A model generated the notes under the pieces. That model did not search any database, had not been told where the DNA came from, and worked only from the letters and a program-made list of their open reading frames with translations. The translations under genes and the position numbers were made by a program. This document shows positions 27,365 to 36,052 of a DNA stretch of 64,000 nucleotides, piece after piece. How positions within the stretch are numbered: position 1 is the first letter of the stretch; each line of letters begins with the position of its first letter. Source of the stretch: CAWBRT01 sp963832365 (GTDB lineage: Bacteria > Acidobacteriota > Terriglobia > Terriglobales > Acidobacteriaceae); contig CAWHUL010000027.1 of the NCBI GenBank assembly GCA_963832365.1, forward strand, positions 186,001 through 250,000, in the 5' to 3' direction.

Positions 27365-27624
27365 ACACAATTGGATGACGGAACTCAGAATTTGGACTCT
27401 CCCCCGGAAAAAGCTCCCTGCCGACGATATTCGATGCGGAACAAGGTATACAGTCAGGGTATCTACCGCGTTGCCGTAGTGTCAAACAAACCAGCAATTT
27501 AGCACGCTAATTCGGCACTTGCCCACCCTGGCTCGGTGAGTCGCGACTAATTGAATCCGAACCTTAGTATCCTGACCGGCAGGCCCGTAACTCGCATCCA
27601 AACTAAAGTGGGCCACGCTAAAGA

Positions 27625-29343
27625 ATGAATTCATTTGCCAAGACCTGTGAAGCCGTAGCCGCCACCACCGGCAAGAACGAGAAGGTGGCAATTGTGGCCG
27701 CATACCTTCGCTCGCAGGCAATACCGGATGCCGAACTTTCAGCCCTATATTTTTCAGGAAGGGTTTTTCCCTCCTACGACGAGAAAACGCTGCAGGCCGG
27801 CGGCGCGTTGTTATGGAGGGCGCTGGCCGAAGCAGCAAACACCAACGAAGCCAAGGTGGCGCTCATCTATCGCAAGCACGGCGATCTTGGCGCAGCGGCA
27901 GCCGAGATGCTCTCCTCCAGGAAGCCGCCCGCGCAGCCGTTGACGCTGACCATGGTTGCCGAGAGCTTCCGCAAAATTGCTCAATCGCGCGGCCCTGCCG
28001 CCAAACATGCGGTGTTGCGCGACCTGCTGGCGCATGCTTCTTCCCTGGAGGCCAAGTACCTTATCAAGATCATGAACGGTGAGCTGCGCATAGGCCTTAA
28101 AGAAAGCCTTGTGGAAGAGGCGATTGCCGCTGCTTGGTCTACGCCCGTCGAGGTGGTCAGGCGGGCCAATATGCTGCTGGGAGATTTGCCGGAAACCCTG
28201 CGCCTTACCGCTCAGGGTCGCGCCGGCCAGGCGCAAATGCGACTATTCCACCCCATCGGCTTCATGCTCGCCACGCCCGCCGAGAGCGCAGTGGAAGCGT
28301 TCGAGCAGTTTCCCGACATGGTAGTCGAGGACAAGTACGATGGCATCCGCGCGCAGGCTCACTGCTCCGGAGGATGTGTACGGCTCTTCTCGCGGACGAT
28401 GGACAATATCACCGATTCGTTTCCGGAACTGATGCCGTCATTCGCGGCGTTCCCCGAGGATGTCGTGCTCGACGGCGAGATACTCGGCTGGCATTTCGAT
28501 GGAGACGGCGGACGGGCTCGCGCTTTCCAGGAACTGCAAAAACGGGTGGGCCGCAAACGACCCACCCCCGCCATGATTGCGCAGTTTCCAGTCGCTTATG
28601 TGATATTCGACGTGCTTTACGCGGGACACGAACTGCTGATCGACCGGCCATTGCGCGAACGCGCGGCGATTCTCGATGCCCTGTTCGCCTGGTTGCAATA
28701 TCCACTCAAGCCCGAAGTGGCCGATGCCCAGGGGCTGTTGAGCTTCGCTGCCGCCGGCGATGCTCCCAACACTGTGCGCCTGCTGCGTGCCCCTTCGGCG
28801 CGCGCTGCCTCCGCTGTCCATCTCGACGAGTTATTCGATCTCGCGCGGGCTCGCGGCAACGAAGGGCTCTTGATCAAAGATGCTGCTTCGACTTACACTC
28901 CCGGCCGCCGCGGCCAGTCGTGGATCAAGCTGAAGCGCGAACTCGCCACGCTGGACGTCGTCGTCACGGCGGTCGAGTTCGGCCACGGCAAACGCGCAGG
29001 CGTGCTGAGCGACTACACCTTTGCCGTGCGCGATGGCGACCAACTGCTGAACATCGGCAAGGCCTTTACGGGGCTGACTGACGCCGAGATAGTGACGATG
29101 TCGCAGTGGTTCCTCGAGCACACCATGGCCGATCATGGACAAGTGCGGCAGGTGGAACCGCGGATCGTCATCGAAGTGGCCTTCAACGCCGTGATGCGTT
29201 CCAACCGGCACGATAGCGGATTCGCGCTGCGATTCCCTCGTATCGTGCGCCTGCGAAGCGATAAGCCCGTCGAAGATATCGACACACTCAATCGCCTGGA
29301 AGACATCTACAACGAACAGCTCCACGTGCAGATGACAGCCTAA
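27625..29343 (+). CDS. ATP-dependent DNA ligase (archaeal/eukaryotic type)
   Basis: 572 aa. The domain order is typical: an N-terminal DNA-binding domain (residues about 1-210), the nucleotidyltransferase domain with adenylated lysine K237 in VEDKYDGIRAQ, motif III (VVLDGEILGW), motif IV (EGLLIKD), motif V (SWIKLKRE), and an OB fold to the end. It seals nicks using ATP, unlike the essential NAD-dependent LigA. No Ku, polymerase or phosphoesterase domain is attached or adjacent, so a classical LigD repair role is not supported. Repair or backup ligation is the best guess. Confidence 0.92.
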   Translation: MNSFAKTCEAVAATTGKNEKVAIVAAYLRSQAIPDAELSALYFSGRVFPSYDEKTLQAGGALLWRALAEAANTNEAKVALIYRKHGDLGAAAAEMLSSRKPPAQPLTLTMVAESFRKIAQSRGPAAKHAVLRDLLAHASSLEAKYLIKIMNGELRIGLKESLVEEAIAAAWSTPVEVVRRANMLLGDLPETLRLTAQGRAGQAQMRLFHPIGFMLATPAESAVEAFEQFPDMVVEDKYDGIRAQAHCSGGCVRLFSRTMDNITDSFPELMPSFAAFPEDVVLDGEILGWHFDGDGGRARAFQELQKRVGRKRPTPAMIAQFPVAYVIFDVLYAGHELLIDRPLRERAAILDALFAWLQYPLKPEVADAQGLLSFAAAGDAPNTVRLLRAPSARAASAVHLDELFDLARARGNEGLLIKDAASTYTPGRRGQSWIKLKRELATLDVVVTAVEFGHGKRAGVLSDYTFAVRDGDQLLNIGKAFTGLTDAEIVTMSQWFLEHTMADHGQVRQVEPRIVIEVAFNAVMRSNRHDSGFALRFPRIVRLRSDKPVEDIDTLNRLEDIYNEQLHVQMTA

Positions 29344-29379
29344 CGCCGCTGCGCGAAAGGCTGTCTCCGATAACACTCT

Positions 29380-29868
29380 TTAAGTGGCGGCCTTCATACC
29401 AGCCACTAACTCATAGCTGGTTGTAATTTTGATCGCGGGATTCAATGAGCGATAGATTGGACATTTCTCGGCGTACATGCCGTGAACCCGCTCCACGGTT
29501 TCCCGCGCCGCTTCAGGCGCCGCGAGTTTGAGGTGAACGTGAATGCGGCGGATAATCAGCGTCCCGCCTTCATTTTCCACTTCGCCGCGAGCGTGAGCTT
29601 GTACCTTCCCGTCATCTACTTCGATTTTGCGCGCTGCCAGCGCGCCGGCAAATGTGCCTAACAGTCAACCAGCGGCGGCAGCAACTATATAATCCAGAGT
29701 CGTTGCGTGCGTTTCCTTGAGGTTCTTCGGGTTTACCCCGTAGTGTTTGGCCACCGATCCGTGAGTGCTGAAATAAACCGGCCTCGGCTCGCCCGGCAGG
29801 TGAGCTATCCGTAGAGGACCGGCCAGTCGCTCCAGGTCAACTTCCGAAACATAAGCAATGTCCGCCAT
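29380..29868 (-). CDS. OsmC-family peroxidase, probable selenoprotein (in-frame TGA at catalytic Cys)
   Basis: 162 aa if the TGA at 29667-29665 is read through; the two halves share one frame. Start ATG 29868 follows GGGAGGAAA. OsmC/Ohr proteins reduce organic hydroperoxides with two cysteines. The first is in a stretch resembling AAAAGC-LLGTFAGALAAR; here that Cys codon is TGA. The second is kept in AEKCPIYRSLNPAI. A perfect 7-bp hairpin with a GGC loop starts 19 bases after the TGA, as bacterial SECIS elements do. I infer Sec at the peroxidatic position. A nonsense mutation or error at a Cys codon is the alternative. No sel genes lie in the window. Confidence 0.75.
29629..29645 (-). promoter_or_regulatory. 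Candidate bacterial SECIS hairpin in the OsmC mRNA
   Basis: On the coding (minus) strand GCGCGCT-GGC-AGCGCGC forms a perfect 7-bp stem with a three-base loop, or a 6-bp stem with a UGGCA loop. Twenty-six bases separate the TGA from the loop and the loop starts with G, within the published spacing and loop rules for bacterial SECIS elements as I recall them. High local GC raises the chance of a fortuitous hairpin. Confidence 0.6.
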
Positions 29869-29977
29869 CTTTCCTCCCAAAAAATCTTCGTCGCGGTCAG
29901 TCTAGCCGAAGGTGCTCATATTTGCTATGGGGATGACAACGGGTAGTGGTCATTTCGAATTTTTTGCAAGAACGGGT

Positions 29978-30060
29978 GCCCCACGTCCCGCCCTTCCTTT
30001 GGGCTGACGTGGGCCTTGCGAGCCCCACATTAGCTTCGCCTGCGGCTTCGCAAATGTGGG
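29978..30060. repeat. Two tandem GC-rich hairpins
   Basis: GCCCCACGTC (29978) pairs with GACGTGGGC (30006), and CCCACATT (30024) pairs with AATGTGGG (30053). They lie between the OsmC and PfkB genes, both leftward. The GCCCCAC core resembles the 16313 repeats. They may act as repetitive extragenic palindromes or transcript ends. Confidence 0.5.
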
Positions 30061-30090
30061 CCACCAGTTGACAGGGGGATTTGACGGCCC

Positions 30091-30999
30091 TCACGGCTTC
30101 CCCGGCACTCCATAAAGCGCGCGCACTCTTTGCCAGCCGGAGTCGTTCGGGACGGGCATTGCCCCGGCTTGCGACGCAACCCATGCGCCCACTTGATTCG
30201 CGGCCTCGGAGACGCGCTCCGGCGCCGATCCCGCAATCAACTGCACTGCCAGTGCGGCGGTGAATGCGTCCCCCGCGCCAACCGTGTCGATGACCTCAAC
30301 GGCGACTCCCGGATGAACCACGGTCTTGTCCCTGAAGACGATGACGCTGCCGCGAGCGCCGCGTGTGATACAAACCGCCTGAAAGTCAAAGTGCCGCTGC
30401 AACAACCTCGCGGCGTCGACTTCAAGCGCCGGTGGCAGTTTGCAGGCGCGCAATACGAACGCCAACTCCTCGTTGTTCAGCTTCAGTACATTCGCTCGCC
30501 GCAGCGAATCTTCGAGAATCTCAGGACTCGGGAATGGCGCCCGCAGATTCACGTCGAGGATGCGCAGGCATTCCGGACGGCTATGCGTCAGCGCTTGGCG
30601 AATCGTTTCGCGGCTCGCCGGTGAACGCTGCGCGAGAGTTCCAAAGCAGATGGCGTCGGCCTGGCCGGCAAGCTTCGCGAGTTCTGGAGTCCATTGCAGA
30701 TAGTCCCAGGCAACGTCTGGCGCAATCTCGAAGCCGGCGCTTCCGTCACTCGCCAGGGTTGCTCTCGCCGATCCTGTCCGGTGCACGGCGTCGGTTTGAA
30801 CGAAAGAACCATCGACGCCACGACGCTGTAGTCCGGCGAGCGCCTCGCGACCAAGCTCATCGTCTCCCACTCGGCTCACAACTATGCCGGTAGCCCCGAG
30901 CGCGGCGGCGATGCAGGCAAAGTTCGCCGGTGCGCCGCCCAGGTGCGATCCCTCGGGCAGCAGATCCCACAGAACCTCGCCAATCCCGACCAGTACCAT
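30091..30999 (-). CDS. PfkB-family carbohydrate kinase (fructokinase-like)
   Basis: 302 aa ribokinase fold. Substrate-binding GEVLWDLLPEGSHLGGAPANFACIAAALG is at the N terminus, and the anion-hole/catalytic signature DTVGAGDAFTAAL is near residue 250. LPEGSHLGGAPANFA resembles bacterial fructokinases, but sugar specificity in PfkB is hard to assign. It phosphorylates a sugar with ATP in the cytoplasm. Only 42 bp separate it from the divergent enoyl-CoA hydratase gene; that gap contains an AT-rich stretch (TTACAATATATACG) able to serve both directions. Confidence 0.87.
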   Translation of the reverse strand: MVLVGIGEVLWDLLPEGSHLGGAPANFACIAAALGATGIVVSRVGDDELGREALAGLQRRGVDGSFVQTDAVHRTGSARATLASDGSAGFEIAPDVAWDYLQWTPELAKLAGQADAICFGTLAQRSPASRETIRQALTHSRPECLRILDVNLRAPFPSPEILEDSLRRANVLKLNNEELAFVLRACKLPPALEVDAARLLQRHFDFQAVCITRGARGSVIVFRDKTVVHPGVAVEVIDTVGAGDAFTAALAVQLIAGSAPERVSEAANQVGAWVASQAGAMPVPNDSGWQRVRALYGVPGKP

Positions 31000-31041
31000 G
31001 AGGCCTTACAATATATACGCAATTGAGACTGGGGGTGACCC

Positions 31042-31818
31042 ATGCCGCACCAGAATATCGTTTGCGAACGTGACAACGACATCGCCATCGTGACCTTGAA
31101 CCGTCCGAATCGGCGCAATGCACTGTCGCTGGAGCTGATGCAGGAGTTGATCGGCTGCCTCGGAGAGATAGGCAGCTCTCGGGAAGTGCGAGCCATCATT
31201 CTGGCCGCAGCCGGCAAGGTATTCTCCTCCGGCCATGACCTGAGCGAGATGGCGGGAAGAGATATCAACGAGTATCGGCAAATCTTCGACGTGTGCACCG
31301 TGCTGATGGAGAAAGTACAGGCGATTCCGCAGCCGGTGATTGCCGAAGTGCAGGGCGTCGCAACCGCCGCGGGCTGCCAATTGGTAGCCACCTGCGATCT
31401 GGTGGTCGCGTCCGAGGATGCCGTTTTCGCCACGCCCGGCGTGAAGATCGGATTGTTCTGCACCACGCCCATGGTCGCCCTCACACGGGCAATTGGCCGC
31501 AAGCGTTCGTTGCAGATGCTGCTGACAGGCGAGATGGTGCCGGCCGCAACCGCAGCCGACTGGGGGCTAGTTAACACGGTCGTTCCAGCCGCAGAGTTGC
31601 GCGCCACAAGCCTGCAACTTGCGCGCAAAATCGCCGAGGCCAGTTCGTTCACGGTTGCTCTTGGCAAGCAGGCTTTCTACACGCAGATCGATCTCGATCA
31701 ACCGAAGGCCTACGCTTACGCCAAGGAAGTGATGAGCATGAACGCCCTCGCGGCTGACGCGCAGGAGGGCATCTCGGCATTCCTCGGCAAGCGCGCGGCT
31801 TGCTGGACGGGAAAATAA
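31042..31818 (+). CDS. Enoyl-CoA hydratase/isomerase family protein
   Basis: 258 aa crotonase fold. The CoA-binding/oxyanion segments are RPNRRNALSLELMQEL, AAGKVFSSGHDLSEM and PQPVIAEVQGVATAAGCQLVATCDLVVASEDAVFATPGVKIGLF. The glutamate positions of true hydratases are partly replaced, so isomerase or hydrolase activity is possible. A GGGGGT ribosome site precedes the ATG. The P1-peptidase gene follows by 4 bp, suggesting an operon. Confidence 0.88.
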   Translation: MPHQNIVCERDNDIAIVTLNRPNRRNALSLELMQELIGCLGEIGSSREVRAIILAAAGKVFSSGHDLSEMAGRDINEYRQIFDVCTVLMEKVQAIPQPVIAEVQGVATAAGCQLVATCDLVVASEDAVFATPGVKIGLFCTTPMVALTRAIGRKRSLQMLLTGEMVPAATAADWGLVNTVVPAAELRATSLQLARKIAEASSFTVALGKQAFYTQIDLDQPKAYAYAKEVMSMNALAADAQEGISAFLGKRAACWTGK

Positions 31819-31822
31819 GCCG

Positions 31823-32818
31823 ATGACCATACCGACTCCGCGGATTCGCTTCGATGGACCAGCGCTCGAGTTCTGTTTTCCGGGGCTGTTGATTGGCGCT
31901 GCTGAATATGAAGAAGGGCCGACCGGGCTCACCGTTTTCCACTTCCCCAAGGGCGTGATGGCCGCGGTGGACGTGCGCGGCGGAGCGGCGGCTACCATCA
32001 ACACCGATCGCTTGCGGCTCGGCTATGACCAGCCAGCGGTGCGAGCTATTTTTTTCACCGGCGGCTCCAGCTATGGCCTCGAAGCCGCCTCGGGAATCAT
32101 GGCCGAGCTGCTCGTCTTGGGCGGACACGCCACCGCATGGGAGATGATTCCCACCGTGACCGGAGCCGTGGTCTTCGACTTCCGCGGGCGCAATAACGCC
32201 ATACACCCCGACAAAGAGCTCGGTCGCGCCGCTCTGAGAGCTGCTTGCGAAGGCCGCTTCCCGCTCGGCGCACAAGGCGCGGGACGCATGGTTCATGTCG
32301 GCAAGTTTTTCGGCCCGACGTTCATGGAGAGCTCAGGACAGGGCGGCGCTTTCCGCCAGGTCGGCGATGTGAAACTTGCCGCGTTCAGCGTGGTGAATTC
32401 AATCGGAGTCGTTGTCGGCCGTGATGGACGCGTGGTGCGCGGCAATTTCGACCCGCTAACGGCACAGCGGCGCACCCTTGCCCAGGACCTCAACGACGGC
32501 ACCGCCCAGCGCAAGCGCAGCGTGGCCAGCCCGATTGCTGAACCGCTGCCGGTGTCTGCCACTCCTGAGAACACCGCGCTGACGGTCGTAGCGGTCAATC
32601 AGAAGCTGAGCTACACGCAACTCAACAGGCTGGCGATTCAGACCCACACCTCCATGGCACGCGGCATTCAACCCTTCCACACGGAAAGAGACGGCGACGT
32701 GCTTTACGCCGTCACCACCGGAGAGGTGGAGAGCACCGGACTGGAGTTTGAAGAGTTGGCCTCGTATGCGGCCGAGCTGGCATGGGATGCCGTCCTCAGC
32801 GCGGTGCCACCCCTCTGA
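31823..32818 (+). CDS. P1-family (DmpA-like) peptidase
   Basis: 331 aa. It matches the peptidase family S58 pattern: GLTVFHFPKGVMAAVDVRGGAAATINTDRL, FFTGGSSYGLEAASGIMAELL, and the likely self-cleavage/nucleophile region around PENTALTVVAVNQKLSYTQLNRLAIQTHTSMARGI. Family members are self-processed N-terminal nucleophile hydrolases that release N-terminal residues, including D-amino acids or beta-peptides. It lacks a signal peptide, so it is probably cytoplasmic. It follows the enoyl-CoA hydratase gene by 4 bp. Confidence 0.85.
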   Translation: MTIPTPRIRFDGPALEFCFPGLLIGAAEYEEGPTGLTVFHFPKGVMAAVDVRGGAAATINTDRLRLGYDQPAVRAIFFTGGSSYGLEAASGIMAELLVLGGHATAWEMIPTVTGAVVFDFRGRNNAIHPDKELGRAALRAACEGRFPLGAQGAGRMVHVGKFFGPTFMESSGQGGAFRQVGDVKLAAFSVVNSIGVVVGRDGRVVRGNFDPLTAQRRTLAQDLNDGTAQRKRSVASPIAEPLPVSATPENTALTVVAVNQKLSYTQLNRLAIQTHTSMARGIQPFHTERDGDVLYAVTTGEVESTGLEFEELASYAAELAWDAVLSAVPPL

Positions 32819-33023
32819 GCAGCAGCCGGCCACAGCTTGGGATACGCTCCAGGCGAATGCAAATTGACCATGCAGAACCGGCCAGCGTAGAATCCACACG
32901 TGCCGCCAGTGTAACGATTTGTCTCGATCCATGGTCCCTGGGCTTTGCCTCGGTGTACCTCAGACAGCGCTACCGTTCCGGAACGGATACTAAATACATT
33001 TTTGCGGCAGGAGTGAGGTCCTC

Positions 33024-34265
33024 ATGAGCAACAAAACGAAGAAATGGTTTACCAGCCCTTGGAATTTTGCCGAGGAAGTTCGGTCTCAACTGAAGTTCGC
33101 CCCCAAGATTGAGTTGCACGACGTCACGTTGCGCGACGGCGAGCAGCAGGCCGGCGTGACCTTCCGCAAGGATGATAAGGTTCGCATCGCCGAACTGCTG
33201 GCCGAGGCCGGCGTGCACCGAATTGAAGCCGGCATGCCGGCAGTCTCCAAAGAAGACGAGCTGGCAATCAAGGAAATTGTCAAGCGCAAGCTTGGCCCTA
33301 AGATTTTTGCTTTTGGCCGCTGCATGAAGGAAGACGTCCAGCGGGCCGTTGATTGCGGCGTCGATGGCATCGTGATGGAAGTGCCGTCGAGCGATCACAT
33401 CATCAAGTACGCCTACAAGTGGCCCCTGGAAAAAGCCGTCAATCTGTCCATCGAGGCGACGCAGTACGCCAAGAAGAATGGTCTTTACACGGTCTTCTTC
33501 CCCATCGATGGCTCGCGCGCGGATATCAACTGGTTTCTGGACCTGATCGAGCGCATCTCCAAGGAAGGCCACATGGATGCGCTGGCCGTGGTTGACACCT
33601 TCGGTGGTTGCTCGCCGCACGCCATCCCCTACTTGATCAAGAAGATCAAGGAGCGCATCAATAAGCCGCTGGAAACCCATTTCCACGACGATTTCGGCAT
33701 GGGCTCGGCTAACACCGTGCTCGGTCTGGCGTCCGGGGCCAACGTGGCGCACACAACCATTTCCGCTCTCGGCGAGCGGGCCGGCAACGCCGCTTACGAA
33801 GACGTGGTCATGACGCTGCTGACGATGTACGGCATCGATCTGGGGATCAAGACCGAGAAACTCTACGCGATCTCCAAGGAGGTGCTTGCCATGGCAGGGG
33901 TTCGGGTGCGCCCGAATCGCGGCATCTTTGGCGACGATATCTTCAAGGTCGAGTCGGGCATCATCTCCGGCTGGGTCAGGAACTGCGGCGACGAGCATGC
34001 GCTTGAGCTCTGCCCCTACCGTTGGGATCTTGTCGGACACGACGCGCCGGAGATCGTGCTGGGTAAGAACAGTGGCGCGGACTCGATTAAGATATGGCTG
34101 GATCGAATCGGTCATCCGCTGCCTAGCGAAGAGACCCAAATGGAGATACTGCTGAAGGTTAAGGCGCGCGCCCTGGAGAAGAAGGGGACGCTGACATTGC
34201 GCGACTTCGAGAATATTCTCGCCCAATTCCCGCTGGCCAAACCCGCATCCAAGGCAGGCGACTAG
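33024..34265 (+). CDS. HMGL-like acyl-CoA:2-oxoacid synthase (LeuA/homocitrate synthase family)
   Basis: 413 aa TIM barrel. The metal and substrate motifs are LHDVTLRDGEQQAGVTF, EAGMPAVSKED, THFHDDFGMGSANTVLGLASGANVAHTTISALGERAGNAAYEDV and, near the end, VLGKNSGADSIK. This places it with isopropylmalate, citramalate and homocitrate synthases, which condense acetyl-CoA with a 2-oxo acid. There is no C-terminal LeuA-type regulatory domain, so feedback control by leucine is unlikely and the true substrate is open. It lies next to a transporter and a PrpD-type gene rather than leuBCD. Confidence 0.85.
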   Translation: MSNKTKKWFTSPWNFAEEVRSQLKFAPKIELHDVTLRDGEQQAGVTFRKDDKVRIAELLAEAGVHRIEAGMPAVSKEDELAIKEIVKRKLGPKIFAFGRCMKEDVQRAVDCGVDGIVMEVPSSDHIIKYAYKWPLEKAVNLSIEATQYAKKNGLYTVFFPIDGSRADINWFLDLIERISKEGHMDALAVVDTFGGCSPHAIPYLIKKIKERINKPLETHFHDDFGMGSANTVLGLASGANVAHTTISALGERAGNAAYEDVVMTLLTMYGIDLGIKTEKLYAISKEVLAMAGVRVRPNRGIFGDDIFKVESGIISGWVRNCGDEHALELCPYRWDLVGHDAPEIVLGKNSGADSIKIWLDRIGHPLPSEETQMEILLKVKARALEKKGTLTLRDFENILAQFPLAKPASKAGD

Positions 34266-34286
34266 GACAGCTTCAGGCACGAACTC

Positions 34287-34319
34287 ACCGGCCGCGATTC
34301 CGTGGCCGGTTTTGCTTTT
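34287..34319 (+). terminator. Rho-independent terminator after the HMGL-type gene
   Basis: ACCGGCC (34287-34293) pairs with GGCCGGT (34304-34310) and is followed by TTTGCTTTT. It lies 21 bases after the stop. Confidence 0.7.
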
Positions 34320-34629
34320 CCTAGGTGCTTTTTCTCTCGCGTCCAGTTGGACCAAGGCGTTTCCCCTACCCGGCGGGCTGCCGTTCGGGCCATTCTGTCC
34401 GTTCAACACCGATTTGTCTCGATTTAGGCTCTCCTGGAGGCATTTGGCTGTAGTGCAATAATCGAGATTCGCCTTGACTGCGGGTGAAAGCCCGACCTAT
34501 CATTCAGTGCCAGATACTCAGAAGTCATCATAGAGCCGGACAATCTGAACGTGCTGCAGGAACGGCGGCGTTTCTGAAAGCGAAGCTATATGCGTGACCA
34601 TCCCGACATCGTTTACGAGGAGTTTCCGA

Positions 34630-35960
34630 ATGGCTGACTTGAAGACCGCCGGACCTGCGGCATCGACTAAACCAAAGTTTTCCCTGGAGTTCGAAAACGC
34701 AACCTATCGAAAAGTAACCATCCGTCTGTTGCCGTTTTTGATGGTGTGCTACATCGTCGCCTACCTGGACCGCGTGAACGTGGGCTTCGCCAAGCTTCAG
34801 ATGCTCGGCGAACTCAAATTCAGCGAGACGATTTACGGGTCTGGGCGCCGGCATGTTCTTCATTGGTTACTTCTTCTTCGAAGTGCCAAGCAACATCGCT
34901 CTGCACAAGGTGGGTGCGCGCATCTGGATCACCCGCATCATGATCACCTGGGGAATTATTTCGGCGCTCACACTTTTGGTGAGAACGCCGATGCAGTTCT
35001 ATTTGGTCCGCTTCTTCCTCGGCGCGGCCGAGGCAGGATTCTTCCCCGGAATCATTTTGTTCCTCACTTATTGGTTCCCCTCGCACCGTCGCGCCAAGAT
35101 GGTGGGCATCTTCATGGTCGGAATCCCGATGGCCGGGATGATCGGCGGCCCGCTCTCCGGCGCCATTATGTCGATGACTCACGGCGCTGCCGGTTGGCCT
35201 GGCTGGAAGTGGATGTTCCTTCTCGAGGCCATCCCTTCTCTTGATTATGGGTGTCGCCTGCATTCTTTATCTCAGTAGCAGGATTCGCGACGCCAAATGG
35301 CTAACCGAAGATGAAAAACAGCTTCTCGAGTACTACGTCGCCGAGGAAGCCAAGGAAAAGAAGGAGCATCCTTCTCTTATAGCCGTATTCACCGATGGCC
35401 GCATCTGGCTGATGTGCTGGATCTACTTCACCGTCGCTCTGGGTCAATACGCGCTGACGCTGTGGATACCTACCCTCCTCAAGGACGCCGGAGTCAAAGG
35501 CGTATTGAATATCGGTCTGGTATCGGCCATTCCATACACTTGTACTGCCATTATGATGGTCGTGCTTGGAGCCAGCGCCGATAAGCGGCGTGAGCGCCGT
35601 TGGCATGAGGCTGGTCCCATGCTTGTGGGCGCAGCGGCTTTGGTTCTGAGCATGATGGTTGGTGGCGGGAACACGGTACTGGCCGTGATTTTGCTTTCGA
35701 TCGCGGCGGCCGGGATCATTCCCGCGGCTCCTATGTTCTGGGCGCTGCCTACCTCATTCCTGGCGGGTACGGCGGCAGCAGCCGGCATCGCGTGGATCAA
35801 CTCGGTTGCCAATCTCGGCGGCTTCGTCGCCCCCTTCGCTATTGGCTATCTCAAGGACCTGACCCATGGCAACTTGATCCCCATGATCGTCATGGCCGTC
35901 ACTGTGGCTGCGGGCGCAATTACGGTGCTTTCGCTGCCTAAGCACATGGTCAACAAATAG
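34630..35960 (+). CDS. MFS transporter (anion:cation symporter type), two frameshifts
   Basis: About 442 aa once repaired, with 12 membrane helices. N terminus: TIRLLPFLMVCYIVAYLDRVNVGFAKLQM, the start typical of the ACS/tartrate-phthalate permease group; later GYFFFEVPSN, FFLGAAEAGFFPGIILFLTYWFP and LPTSFLAGTAAAAGIAWINSVANLGGF. The frame breaks near 34838-34845 (TACGGGTCTGGG) and near 35238-35243 (CTTCTCTTGATTATG); deleting one base at each point restores YGLGAGMFFIG and IPSLIMGVAC. Start 34630 follows GAGGAG. A proton symporter for organic acids is likely. Both breaks look like sequence errors. Confidence 0.85.
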
Positions 35961-35989
35961 GATTGCAGCACGGCAAGTGCGGTAAAGTA

Positions 35990-36024
35990 AATCGGCTCAC
36001 CGGACAACATCCAGTGAGCCGATT
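35990..36024. terminator. Bidirectional terminator between MFS and MmgE/PrpD genes
   Basis: AATCGGCTCAC pairs perfectly over 11 bp with GTGAGCCGATT around a 13-base loop. It lies between two convergent genes, with A/T-rich flanks on both sides. Confidence 0.75.
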
Positions 36025-36052
36025 CATTTTGTGCGCCGTGCCGGGGCGCAAT

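Noticed and set aside
29380..29880. OsmC gene as an ordinary pseudogene
   Set aside because: The only lesion is a TGA at the catalytic Cys codon with a suitably placed hairpin and intact frame on both sides; decay would not favour that codon. Kept open as the main alternative.
32970..34409. 479-codon leftward frame antisense to the HMGL-type gene
   Set aside because: The plus-strand gene has clear catalytic motifs; the antisense frame is a codon-bias shadow.
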